This document shows, one piece after another, positions 27,003 to 35,695 of a stretch of 64,000 nucleotides of DNA (the first letter of the stretch is position 1; each line of letters starts with the position of its first letter). The translations under genes were made by a program, and so were the position numbers. The notes under the pieces are model-generated. The model was not told where the DNA came from and did not search any database. It saw only the letters and a list, made by a program, of their open reading frames with translations. This DNA comes from Larkinella sp. C7 (GTDB lineage Bacteria > Bacteroidota > Bacteroidia > Cytophagales > Spirosomataceae): NCBI RefSeq assembly GCF_006149005.1, contig NZ_VBSL01000006.1, positions 426,872-490,871 on the forward strand, given 5' to 3'.

Positions 27003-28484
27003 TTAATAACCGGGATTCTGTTTGATCTTGGGTTCCAGACTCAGTACGTTGCTCGAAATCGGGAACAGCAGCAAATGATCCTTGCCCTTTTGAGCCTGTA
27101 GCGACGGAACGATGTCGAACGCTTTGCCAAACCGAACCAGGTCCCACCAGCGTTTGCCCTCCAGCATCAGTTCCAGCAGTCGTTCTTTCAGAATGGCCGC
27201 ATCGTTGGCCTCTTTGGTTCCGTTGACGAATTTGTAGGCATCGAATTTCGCCCCGTAAGCCCGTTGCCGCACCAGATTCATTTCCGTACTTGGGTCCTGG
27301 CCCAAGGCGTTTTTGGCTTCAGCTTTCATCAACAAAACATCCGCATAGCGGTACAGGATGATGTCGTCGACAAAAAACCGGACGCCCCCTTCAACGGTTC
27401 CCTGTCCTTTCGTCTGCACCGAGATGAAATAGTTTCGGGCGCCATTGGCACCGGTCGTATAGACCTCGTGGAAAGTACCGGCCCGGCGTTGATCATCGAC
27501 CGAAAACTGGTTCCGGACGAGCGCACTGGGTTCCCAGACGTTGTTGCCACCCGACACCCCGACGATGGCTTTGGAGGCCGCTTCGGCATTGGCGGGTAGT
27601 GCCCCAACGGCCATGTAGATGTTATTGAAGTAATTGTCCCCGACTTCCAGATACCGGAAGCCCACCGACATCAGGATTTCCTTGCTGCCTTTGTTGGTGT
27701 ATTTAAACAGACTGGCATAGTCGGCCAGCAGTGAAACGTCGGCTTTGGCCACTTCGTCGCAGGCCGCCAGGGCCGTCGTAAAATCAGCCTGTCCACCGTT
27801 GGCGCGTTTGCCCGTCCACAGATACACATCGGCTTTCAGGGCGTTGACCGACGGTTTCGACCACATGCTCCGGCCGTTCGTAAAGTTGTTGTCCGGGAAA
27901 AGTTGGATCGCTTTTTCAATATCTTCCTTGATCAGCTTAAAAACATCCGCAGCGGGCGATCGTTCCAGAAAGGTCGTTTCCGGGTCATAGCCTTCAGTGG
28001 GCAGGGTCCGCAGTGGCAAGTCGCCCCAGGTTCTGACCATGACGAAGTAGAGAAACGCCCGCATGGCATAAGCCTGCGCCAACGTGCTGTTCTTTACGTT
28101 TTCCGAACTAAAGGTAATCGTTGGCGCGTATTTCAGAATCAGGTTGGCGGCATTGACCGCCGAATACAAGCCGATCCAGTCGGGACCGGCACCTGCCTGG
28201 TTGAGGGTGTTCAGATAAAAGCGGTCATAATCCAAGGTGCCGGCCAGCGACTTCTGCATGACTTCACTACGGCCCTCGCCGTAGATATACAGGTTGAGCA
28301 GCGCTTCGTTCCGCAGTTTGACGTACATCCCGTTCAAACCGCCTTTGGCGTCGTCTTCCGTTTTCCAGAACGACGCATTGGTGATCACGCTCGTCGGATC
28401 GAGCATCAATTGGTCCGTACAGGAGGTGGTACTGATCAGCAGACCCAGTACGAATCCCGAAAGAAGTTTATAGGGTGATTTCAT
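27003..28484 (-). CDS. SusD/RagB family nutrient-binding lipoprotein
   Basis: A 493-residue surface lipoprotein with a type II signal (GLLISTTSCTDQ). The family pattern is clear: N-terminal TPR-like helices with NASFWKTEDDAKGGLNGMY near 40, AYAMRAFLYFVMVRTWGDLPL near 130, and a C-terminal ERLLELMLEGKRWWDLVRFG block. SusD proteins cap the SusC pore and select the glycan. It is paired with the SusC gene 14 nt upstream, and both come from the operator-controlled promoter at 31.76 kb. The ligand cannot be read from the sequence. Confidence 0.95.
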   Translation of the reverse strand: MKSPYKLLSGFVLGLLISTTSCTDQLMLDPTSVITNASFWKTEDDAKGGLNGMYVKLRNEALLNLYIYGEGRSEVMQKSLAGTLDYDRFYLNTLNQAGAGPDWIGLYSAVNAANLILKYAPTITFSSENVKNSTLAQAYAMRAFLYFVMVRTWGDLPLRTLPTEGYDPETTFLERSPAADVFKLIKEDIEKAIQLFPDNNFTNGRSMWSKPSVNALKADVYLWTGKRANGGQADFTTALAACDEVAKADVSLLADYASLFKYTNKGSKEILMSVGFRYLEVGDNYFNNIYMAVGALPANAEAASKAIVGVSGGNNVWEPSALVRNQFSVDDQRRAGTFHEVYTTGANGARNYFISVQTKGQGTVEGGVRFFVDDIILYRYADVLLMKAEAKNALGQDPSTEMNLVRQRAYGAKFDAYKFVNGTKEANDAAILKERLLELMLEGKRWWDLVRFGKAFDIVPSLQAQKGKDHLLLFPISSNVLSLEPKIKQNPGY

Positions 28485-28498
28485 GGTTCAGCGAGTGA

Positions 28499-31400
28499 TT
28501 AGAAGGTAAGAGAAGCTCCAAACGCGATGTTTTCCGGAATCGGATACCGTCCGTTGTCCCGGTCGCCATCTTCCGGATTCAGTCCTTCGTAGGCCGTAAA
28601 GTAATGCAGGTTGTTGCCGGTCAGGTTAAAGCGGAGGTTGCTGATTTTAAATTTCTGCAAGACCGCTGACGGTACACTGTAGCTGAGCGTAATTTCCCGC
28701 AGACACAGGTAATCGCCTTTTTCATAATAGGTGGAATTGGTCGTTAATTCATGCCAGGCCGTTCCACGCCAGTTGCTGTAGTTTCCGATACCCGGTTGAT
28801 ACTGTACCATGCTGGCAACATCGCCCTGTTTTTTCCAGGATTTTTCGACCATTTCCTTCGTCATGCTCACCCCGGCCCACTGACCGTCCATGAACGCCCG
28901 GGCGTAATTGTAAATGGTGTGGCCGGTTGCATAGTCCAGTCGAACGACAAAATTAAAATTCTTGTACGACAGGCTGCTGGAAAAACCGCCCGTCCAGACC
29001 GGGAACGGATTGCCCATGTAAACGCGGTCCCGTTCGTCGATGATGTTATTGCCATCCACATCCTGGAAGATGGCATCGCCACCGTATTTGGTTTTATCGG
29101 CGTAGGTAATCATCTGATCCACCGGTGCCGACTTGGCGGCTTCGTCTGTGGCATACACGCCAATCTGGTTCCAGGCATAGTGGTCGCCAATCCGTCCTCC
29201 TTCGCGCAAACCACCTCCCCAGACATACGATGCGGTGGCGGGGTCATACACATTGTACCCGCCGATGCGGTTATTGAGCGTGCCGTTGTAGGGCAAGGTC
29301 AGGATTTTGTGCCTGGTTTTGGCCGCATTCAGGCCAACCTGCCATTGCAGTGGGGAAGAAGGGGGCAGAATCTGCGCGCTAAGTTCGAGTTCAACGCCTT
29401 TGTTTTCGAGGCTGCCCAGGTTTGTGAAGATACTGGAGAAACCGGTCGATGGCGGCAGCGTCAGGCTGGTCAGCAGGTTGTCGGTCACACGCCGGTACAC
29501 ATCGACAATCACATTTACCCGGCTTTTGAACAAACCGAGGTCGGCCCCCACGTTAAAGGTTTTGGACTGCTCCCATTTCAGCGACGGGTTCGGAATTACG
29601 GTATTTTGTACGGCCGAAACGCCCAGATAGCGCGCTCCTACACCGTATTCACCCTGCGACTGGAAGTCGGAAAGACCGCTGATGTTCCCGTTGACCCCAT
29701 AGCTTCCGCGTAGTTTTAGCTGAACCAAATCGGCAGGAAGCGCATTCCAGAACTCTTCATGGTGCAGGTTCCAGCCGACCGATACGCCCGGGAAAAAGCC
29801 CCATTTGTGGTTGGCCCCCAGGTTGGAAGCTCCGTCGTAGCGGGCATTCAGCGAGAACAGGTATTTCTGTTTGTAGTCGTAGTTAACCCGGCCAAAATAA
29901 CCCAGAATCACCTGATCACTGACCGAACCACCCACTGAAACCGGGGTGGTAGCCGCATTCAGCGTTGGAATCAAGTCCGTAGCCGCCCCTTGGCCGCTGG
30001 CCGACATGGCATAACTGTTCCGTCCAAAGTAAGAAAAACCGCCTTTTATCGACAGATTATGGGAAGACGCAAACGTTTTATCGTACGAGAAAACCGCATC
30101 TGCCTGATATTGAGTTAGTTTAGAGTAGCTCGCCGAGGCTGCCCGGGTCGTTACCGCTGTGGTTCCGTTGTAATACGAAGGCAGGAACGAATAGCCATCC
30201 GTGGCTAATTTATACATCGAAAGCTGTGGCTCGAACGAAAGACCCGGCAAAATATCCCACCGACCACCGACCGACAGCGTCATGTTTTCGATGGAGTTGC
30301 CGCGTTTGTCTTTGTTCAGAAAGTACGCGGCATTTCCGTTGCCCCGGTTGGCACCCGGTGCCAGCGTGCCGTCTTCGTAGTACAGCTTCGAGGTCGGCAC
30401 GTTGGCGGCTGAGCGGTAGAAGATTTGCGAAATGTTATAGACCTCGTTATTGCTTGAACGGGTAAACATCGTCCGCCCGAAGAACGTCAGGTTGTCCCGC
30501 ACTTTGAGTTCACCGTTCAGGTTAAACGTCAAGCGGTCATATTTGGTCGTAATAACCGTTCCCTGGTTGTTCAGATACCCGACACCCGCATTGAAGGTCG
30601 CCTTTTCGGTCCCGCCAGTCAGCGCAACATAATGGTTGTGCGAAACGCCGTCCTGATAAATCAGTTTCTGGAAGTCCGTATTCTGAAAGATGATGGTTTT
30701 GGAGGAATCCAGCGGGTCCGGCATACTTTCCCAGCCTTCGTTCAGCTTGTGCTTGTTGGCGTCCGACAGATACTGGGTCGTGTAAATCGTATTGTTGGTC
30801 AGGTCGTTACCGGTTCCGGCTCCCGTCGCCAGTGTCAACTGGCGCGTAGCGGTCGGGTCTTTTTTCGCCGAGCGAACCGCCCCGAGCCGTTGCAGGTAAA
30901 TGTAGTCGCGGGCATTCGCCATTTCATACATTTTACCCGGTTTGGAGAAAACCAGGTCGTAGGAATAGGTTACTTTGGTTTTCCCGCTTTTCCCGGTTTT
31001 GGTGGTAATGATTACGACGCCATTTGACCCCCTGGCGCCGTAAATAGCCGTCGAAGCGGCATCTTTTAAGACTTGCAATGATTCGATGTCGTCGGGGTTG
31101 ATGTCATTCATGTTGGTCCGAATGATCCCGTCGATGATGTAGAGCGGAGCCGCGCCGTTGGGGTTGTTGATGGAGGTTCCCCCGCGCACAATAATCCGGG
31201 GTGCTGCGCCCGGCTGACCGCCGTTGGCGGGGGCCTGCACCCGAACACCCGGGATGTTTCCCTGCAGGGCCGAGGCCGCGTTGGCATACGGCGTATTCTC
31301 CAGCACTTTGGTGTCGAGCTTGGAAACGGAAGTCGTCAGCACTTCCCGCGACTGGGTGCCGTAACCCACCACCACCACTTCGTTCAGCGTTTTGCTGTCG

Positions 31401-31720
31401 CCTTTCAGGGTAATGTCCAGCAGGGCCTGGTTTCCGACCGTGATTTCCTGCGACTCATACCCCAGAAAACTGAAGACCAGGACCGACTGGTCGCTGGGCA
31501 CGTTGATGGTGTACTGACCGCTGGCGTCCGTTGTCGCTCCCGTGGTCGTTCCTTTCACAACGATGCTGACGCCGGGCAAACCTTCGTTCCGTTCATCGGT
31601 AATTTTGCCTTTAACCGAGCGCGCTTGTTGGGCGAAAACAGCGAGGCTACTGAAGAGCAGCGTAACCAACAAAAAATAGCGCTTTCCGAAAGAAAGAGCA
31701 GGTAAAGTTTTCTTTTCCAT
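28499..31720 (-). CDS. SusC/RagA family TonB-dependent outer-membrane transporter
   Basis: A 1073-residue protein. A signal peptide ends near residue 31. The carboxypeptidase-like domain (VKGKITDERNEGLPGVSIVVKG) spans about 35-110. The TonB box region is EVVVVGYGTQSR and the plug domain has GAAPLYIIDGI and GSNGVVIITTKTG. A 22-strand barrel ends in a Phe (FGASLTF). It imports the substrate released or captured by its SusD partner. It is the first gene of the minus-strand unit and is preceded by the shared AraC-type operator. No poly-Cys leader ORF is seen here, unlike the other susC. Confidence 0.96.
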   Translation of the reverse strand: MEKKTLPALSFGKRYFLLVTLLFSSLAVFAQQARSVKGKITDERNEGLPGVSIVVKGTTTGATTDASGQYTINVPSDQSVLVFSFLGYESQEITVGNQALLDITLKGDSKTLNEVVVVGYGTQSREVLTTSVSKLDTKVLENTPYANAASALQGNIPGVRVQAPANGGQPGAAPRIIVRGGTSINNPNGAAPLYIIDGIIRTNMNDINPDDIESLQVLKDAASTAIYGARGSNGVVIITTKTGKSGKTKVTYSYDLVFSKPGKMYEMANARDYIYLQRLGAVRSAKKDPTATRQLTLATGAGTGNDLTNNTIYTTQYLSDANKHKLNEGWESMPDPLDSSKTIIFQNTDFQKLIYQDGVSHNHYVALTGGTEKATFNAGVGYLNNQGTVITTKYDRLTFNLNGELKVRDNLTFFGRTMFTRSSNNEVYNISQIFYRSAANVPTSKLYYEDGTLAPGANRGNGNAAYFLNKDKRGNSIENMTLSVGGRWDILPGLSFEPQLSMYKLATDGYSFLPSYYNGTTAVTTRAASASYSKLTQYQADAVFSYDKTFASSHNLSIKGGFSYFGRNSYAMSASGQGAATDLIPTLNAATTPVSVGGSVSDQVILGYFGRVNYDYKQKYLFSLNARYDGASNLGANHKWGFFPGVSVGWNLHHEEFWNALPADLVQLKLRGSYGVNGNISGLSDFQSQGEYGVGARYLGVSAVQNTVIPNPSLKWEQSKTFNVGADLGLFKSRVNVIVDVYRRVTDNLLTSLTLPPSTGFSSIFTNLGSLENKGVELELSAQILPPSSPLQWQVGLNAAKTRHKILTLPYNGTLNNRIGGYNVYDPATASYVWGGGLREGGRIGDHYAWNQIGVYATDEAAKSAPVDQMITYADKTKYGGDAIFQDVDGNNIIDERDRVYMGNPFPVWTGGFSSSLSYKNFNFVVRLDYATGHTIYNYARAFMDGQWAGVSMTKEMVEKSWKKQGDVASMVQYQPGIGNYSNWRGTAWHELTTNSTYYEKGDYLCLREITLSYSVPSAVLQKFKISNLRFNLTGNNLHYFTAYEGLNPEDGDRDNGRYPIPENIAFGASLTF

Positions 31721-31759
31721 AGTATCTTAAATAGAAAGTCATACCAAATTTGACGATAG

Positions 31760-31819
31760 CAAAATTAAGTTTCGGTTCTATCGCATCCTGCTACTTTTAT
31801 CTGTATTTGTAATACTATT
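31760..31819 (-). promoter_or_regulatory. AraC-type operator plus promoter for susC
   Basis: On the minus strand, AATAGTA (31819-31813) and AAAAGTA (31798-31792) lie 21 bp apart. The -7 box TAATTTTG (31767-31760) starts 25 bp after the proximal site. The 14 bp between the half-sites are also largely shared with the ridA site. A further TACTTTTTTTCGGAA repeat of the distal flank lies at 31840-31854. Confidence 0.8.
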
Positions 31820-31864
31820 TTTCGGAAAAGCCGGAAAGGTACTTTTTTTCGGAAGAAAAGGCGA

Positions 31865-32734
31865 TTAGACGAGATTCAGCGTCTTTCGGTACTCACTGGG
31901 CGTCATGTTCTTGATTTTTTTGAATTGCCGGTTGAAGTTCGCCAGGTTGTTGAAACCGCTTTCACCGGCAGCTTCGACAATGTTCAAATCTTTTTCGGAA
32001 ATCAGTTTACAGGCGTACCCAATGCGAACGGTATTCAGGTATTCGACGAAGGAGACGCGGTAGTGTTCTTTGAAAAAACAGCAGAAGGTCGTCAGGGCCA
32101 TGTTGGCAACGCTCGCAATTTCGGGCAGCGAGATTTCTTCCTGGAAGTTCTGCATAATGTACTGGTTGATTTTTCGCAGGTGGTCGGAGGATTTAAGGTG
32201 GGTAGTCTGAACATAACCGGGGCTGGCCAGTAACTCATAGTCAGTGGTTTGCGCGAGCAGGTCAAAAATGGACAACAGAGCTGATAATCGCTGTAAACCG
32301 TTCATCGTCAGCATCCGGGTCATCGTGTCGGCGATCTTTTCCCGGGTGTCGCCCTTGATGACCATGCCCCGGTTCGACCGCATCAGGAAGCTCCGGAAGG
32401 CTTCCATTTCCGGAATTTCCATGAACGTTTTGCCCAGAAAAGAGTCGACAAACTGAACGACAATGGCGTCGGCCTGGTAGCCGGCTTCTCCCTTGAAAAA
32501 TTCGGGATCGTTCACCCAGACGTGGGGCAGCGAAGGACCCATAAACACCAGATCGCCCGCGTCGAAATACCCGATATGATCGCCCACCATCCGGCGACCG
32601 GTACTTTTCAGCACCAGCACTAGTTCGTACTCGGGATGGTAGTGCCACGGACAGGGGAAAAATTGGCCAATCTCCTGAAACACAATAAAAGATTTGTCGT
32701 ATTCCTGTGGTAACCGAAATTCGATAGTTTTCAT
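31865..32734 (-). CDS. AraC family transcriptional regulator
   Basis: A 289-residue regulator. An N-terminal cupin sensor (about 15-110: CPWHYHPEYELVLVLKS, GDLVFMGPSLPHVW) is followed by the paired AraC helix-turn-helix (about 185-285: SLPEIASVANMALTTFCCFFKEH and GFNNLANFNRQFKK). Length is normal. The gene lies between the susC operon and the divergent ridA operon. Four promoters around it, including both neighbours, carry an identical tandem 21-bp-spaced operator. It is therefore the best candidate for their activator, with an imported or catabolised sugar as effector. The assignment is inference from position and operator type. Confidence 0.9.
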   Translation of the reverse strand: MKTIEFRLPQEYDKSFIVFQEIGQFFPCPWHYHPEYELVLVLKSTGRRMVGDHIGYFDAGDLVFMGPSLPHVWVNDPEFFKGEAGYQADAIVVQFVDSFLGKTFMEIPEMEAFRSFLMRSNRGMVIKGDTREKIADTMTRMLTMNGLQRLSALLSIFDLLAQTTDYELLASPGYVQTTHLKSSDHLRKINQYIMQNFQEEISLPEIASVANMALTTFCCFFKEHYRVSFVEYLNTVRIGYACKLISEKDLNIVEAAGESGFNNLANFNRQFKKIKNMTPSEYRKTLNLV

Positions 32735-32809
32735 GGCGAATCGGACGTATAAAGTAAAACTGGTCAGTAAGTATAGTATAATTGTTGAATCCGTCAGAAA
32801 CTTATGAAG

Positions 32810-32869
32810 AATAGTATCAGAAATATGGATAAAAGTAACAGAAATAGCAAACTCTCCCGACTACTTTTG
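32810..32869 (+). promoter_or_regulatory. AraC-type operator plus promoter for the ridA operon
   Basis: AATAGTA (32810-32816) and AAAAGTA (32831-32837) are 21 bp apart. A perfect -7 box TACTTTTG (32862-32869) starts 25 bp after the proximal site. The reverse complement matches the susC site over most of 38 bp, including the spacer. The start codon is 66 bp downstream. Confidence 0.8.
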
Positions 32870-32934
32870 CTGATACGTACAGGGTCGACCATTCGGCCCT
32901 GGTGAATACAACCTTTCTATCTGCTTTTTCACGC

Positions 32935-33324
32935 ATGAGTAAAACAAAAGTGATTCACCCTGACCGTGACCCTGCCTTTGCGACCGGAGCCTATTCAGAC
33001 GGGGTGATTGCCGGCGGCTTTCTATTTGTCAGCGGTCAGGCGGCCGTCGATTTCAAGACGTCTCAATTTTTGCTGGGAACCATTGAAGACGAAACCCACC
33101 GAACCTTACAGAACATCAAAACGATTGTGGAATCGGCGGGCGCCACGCTGGAGGATGTGGTCAAGTGCACCGTTCACCTGGCCGACATCGCCGAGTTCGA
33201 CCGCTACAATACGGTATATGCCCAGTATTTTCCGGGAATCAAACCGGCCCGAACCACCGTGCAATCGGTGTTGGCTGAGGGGTTGAAAGTAGAAATTGAT
33301 TGCATTGTTAAACTCCCGGCCTGA
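32935..33324 (+). CDS. RidA family protein
   Basis: A protein of 129 residues from the Met at 32935; an in-frame Met 11 codons upstream is less likely. The RidA/YjgF fold is clear: IAGGFLFVSGQAAVD near 24, VESAGATLEDVVKCTVHLADI, and the substrate-binding Arg in KPARTTVQ near residue 105. RidA proteins deaminate reactive enamine/imine intermediates released by PLP enzymes or amino-acid oxidation. That fits the PLP aminotransferase two genes downstream. It is the first gene of an eleven-gene operon, 15 nt before the next gene. Confidence 0.92.
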   Translation: MSKTKVIHPDRDPAFATGAYSDGVIAGGFLFVSGQAAVDFKTSQFLLGTIEDETHRTLQNIKTIVESAGATLEDVVKCTVHLADIAEFDRYNTVYAQYFPGIKPARTTVQSVLAEGLKVEIDCIVKLPA

Positions 33325-33339
33325 AAACCTGTTCGGCGA

Positions 33340-34317
33340 ATGGATGAGACTATACAAACGAGTGAGATCAGCGTAGGCGTTGTGGGGCTTGGGTTGATGG
33401 GCAGCAGTATCGTGGCCGCCCTGTTGATGGCTGGTCACCCGGTTAAAGCCATCGCCCCCCTGCCCAATGAGCTGGCCGATGCCCTCCAGCGCATTACTAG
33501 CCAACTGCAACACGGCGAAGAAGCCGAACTGCTCACGCAGCCGCTGGAAAAAACCGTCGCCCTGCTGACCCTTTCGGCAGATTATGGCGAACTGCACGAC
33601 TGCCGGCTGGTGCTGGAGTGTGTCACCGAGAAAATCCCGATCAAACAAACCGTTTATGAAAAAATAGCCGCTGTCGTCAGCAATGACGCCGTACTGGCCA
33701 GCAATACATCGGCCATTCCGATCAGCATGTTGCAGCAGTATGTGCCGAATCCGGAGCGGTTTATGGGCGTTCACTGGGCCGAACCGGCCTACATGACCCG
33801 GTTTATGGAAATCACCTGCGGCACCCACACCTCGGTGGACCTCGCCGACTGGGTGTTTCGACTGGCCCACCACTGGAAAAAAGAGCCCACGCTGCTGCGA
33901 AAAGACATTCGCGGTTTTGTAACCAACCGCCTGATGTACGCCATTTACCGCGAAGGCCTGCACCTGGTGGAAACCGGGGCCGCCAGCCTGGACGATGTCG
34001 ACAAGGCGTTTCGCTACGATGCCGGTTCCTGGATTACGATGATGGGCCTTTTCCGGCGGATGGATTACACCGGTTTGCAGGATTACCCCGAAATCTTCCG
34101 GCGCCTTTTCCCCCAACTGAGCAATTCCGAAGCGGTTCCGAAGCTGATGCAGCAACTCGTGGACCGGCAGTTGCGGGGCACACAGAGTGCCCAGGGCCTG
34201 TATGACTATACCGAAGAAGAAGCGAAGGAATGGGACAAGGCCTTTGCGGTTTTTAATAAAGATATCTATCAATTGGCCGCCCGGTATCCGTTCCGGACCG
34301 ACCAACGAATCGGTTAA
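33340..34317 (+). CDS. 3-hydroxyacyl-CoA dehydrogenase family protein, catalytically intact
   Basis: A 325-residue NAD-dependent dehydrogenase. Rossmann motif GLGLMG is at 16-21. Catalytic-site equivalents are Ser 124 (NTSAIP), His 145 (GVHWAEPA), Glu 157 (FMEIT) and Asn 196 (GFVTNRL), so it should be active. The C-terminal helical domain (DDVDKAFRYDAGS) is complete. A paralogue two genes downstream (35696) has lost these residues. Substrate could be a beta-hydroxy acid, as in carnitine or lambda-crystallin-like members, rather than an acyl-CoA; this is inference. Confidence 0.88.
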   Translation: MDETIQTSEISVGVVGLGLMGSSIVAALLMAGHPVKAIAPLPNELADALQRITSQLQHGEEAELLTQPLEKTVALLTLSADYGELHDCRLVLECVTEKIPIKQTVYEKIAAVVSNDAVLASNTSAIPISMLQQYVPNPERFMGVHWAEPAYMTRFMEITCGTHTSVDLADWVFRLAHHWKKEPTLLRKDIRGFVTNRLMYAIYREGLHLVETGAASLDDVDKAFRYDAGSWITMMGLFRRMDYTGLQDYPEIFRRLFPQLSNSEAVPKLMQQLVDRQLRGTQSAQGLYDYTEEEAKEWDKAFAVFNKDIYQLAARYPFRTDQRIG

Positions 34318-34326
34318 ACCAACGTA

Positions 34327-35637
34327 ATGACACACTACACCGAATCGGCCGCCTTGCTCGAACGGGCAAAAAAAGTGCTGGCCGGGGGCGTTTCGTCCGA
34401 GTTCCGCAAGTACAATCATCCCCACGCCATTTTTTATACGCACGGAAAAGGAAGCCGCATCTACGACGTAGACGGCAATGAATACCTGGATTTTACACTG
34501 AGTCAGGGGCCGCTGCTGCTCGGGCATTCGCACCCGGAAGTGTTGCAGGCCATCCACGACTATTCCGAACAGGGCCAGCTTTTTGCCGGTCAGCACCACA
34601 AAGAAATTGAACTGGCCGAAAAACTGGCCGACCTGATTCCGTCCGCCGACCTCATGCGGTTTTGTCTGGACGGTTCCGAGGCCGTGCAAACTGCCTTTCG
34701 GGTAGCCCGCGCCAAAACCGGTAAAACCAAGTTCCTGCGTTTTGAAGGACATTACCACGGCTGGCTCGACAACGTCGCCTGGGGATTGTCGACGCCTTCG
34801 GTAGAAGCCCTGGGCGACCGGGAAGACCCGAACGTGTATCCATGGAGCGCCGGTCTGGCCCCGAATTCCCGCGAGGAGTTCATTATTTTGCCCTGGAATG
34901 ATCTGGAGCTGGTTCGGAAAACCGTCGCTGAGCACCACCATGAACTGGCCGCCATCATTACGGAGCCGATTATGTGTAACAACGGCTGCATTGTGCCGCA
35001 GGACGGTTTTCTGCAAGGGCTCCGCGACCTCTGCGATCAGTACGAAATGGCACTGATTTTCGATGAAGTCATTACCGGTTTTCGGGTTTCGCTCAAAGGG
35101 GCTCAGGATTATTTCGGCATCACGCCTGATCTGTCCATTTTTGCCAAAGCCATCGCCAGCGGGTATCCGATCAGTGCCATCGTGGGCAAACGCGCGTGGA
35201 TGCAGTTGATTGAGGAAGCGAAAGTGATCCACGCGGGCACGATGAACGCCAGCAACCCGACCATTGCGGCCGCTTTGGCCACGATTCAGGTATTGGAAAG
35301 AGATCAGCCGTATGAACGCTTGTACCGGTTTGGTCAAAAACTGATGACGGGCCTGGAACAGGCCGCAGCTGAAACGGGCCAGAATCTGCGCGTGCAGGGA
35401 CTGGGACCGATGTTCCACGCCGGTTTTACCGACCAGCCGTCCGTAACCGATTACCGGGGTACGCTGGGATATAACCGGGTTAAACTTGCTAAATTCATTG
35501 CGGGCATGCACGATCGGGGCGTCCGGGTCATTGGCCGGGGTCTTTGGTACATCAGTGCCGCCCATACCGAAGAGGATATTGATCACGCCATCAAAACGGC
35601 CCGCGAAGTGCTGGGAAGTGAGGAACTGGGCTGGTAA
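34327..35637 (+). CDS. Class III PLP-dependent aminotransferase (glutamate-1-semialdehyde aminomutase-like)
   Basis: A 436-residue fold-type I PLP enzyme. It shows AGGVSSEFRKYNHPHAIF at the N-terminus, the cofactor-ring aspartate in FDEVITGFR, the Schiff-base Lys in FAKAIASGYP and the HAGTMNASNPTIAAA block. It resembles glutamate-1-semialdehyde aminomutase and beta-amino-acid aminotransferases. The catabolic operon context argues against heme synthesis. With RidA upstream it probably removes an amino group from an amino sugar acid or beta-amino acid. It lies 9 nt behind the first HAD gene. Confidence 0.88.
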   Translation: MTHYTESAALLERAKKVLAGGVSSEFRKYNHPHAIFYTHGKGSRIYDVDGNEYLDFTLSQGPLLLGHSHPEVLQAIHDYSEQGQLFAGQHHKEIELAEKLADLIPSADLMRFCLDGSEAVQTAFRVARAKTGKTKFLRFEGHYHGWLDNVAWGLSTPSVEALGDREDPNVYPWSAGLAPNSREEFIILPWNDLELVRKTVAEHHHELAAIITEPIMCNNGCIVPQDGFLQGLRDLCDQYEMALIFDEVITGFRVSLKGAQDYFGITPDLSIFAKAIASGYPISAIVGKRAWMQLIEEAKVIHAGTMNASNPTIAAALATIQVLERDQPYERLYRFGQKLMTGLEQAAAETGQNLRVQGLGPMFHAGFTDQPSVTDYRGTLGYNRVKLAKFIAGMHDRGVRVIGRGLWYISAAHTEEDIDHAIKTAREVLGSEELGW

Positions 35638-35695
35638 CGATACGAAAAGAAGACGGCTGCTGCGCTTATTTCCAGCGGTTTAACACCAACGCATT

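Noticed and set aside
26908..27147. N-terminal extension of 80 codons for the sialidase-like gene at 25564
   Set aside because: It would read through the terminator hairpin and overlap the susD coding sequence; the internal Met at 26907 begins a proper signal peptide.
13025..31720. Reading the cluster as a standard sialic-acid utilisation locus
   Set aside because: Sialidase-fold proteins, an MFS carrier and a DapA-family aldolase are present, but epimerase, kinase and deacetylase/deaminase genes are missing and the sialidase Arg triad could not be identified.
31721..31864. Possible Cys-rich leader ORF in front of the first susC, as for the second
   Set aside because: The only ATG in this leader, read on the minus strand, is followed by one codon and a stop; no Cys run exists. 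The leader is specific to the sulfatase locus.
34327..35637. HemL for tetrapyrrole synthesis
   Set aside because: The sequence is similar to glutamate-1-semialdehyde aminomutase, but it is embedded in a catabolic operon next to RidA, so a different aminotransferase is more likely.
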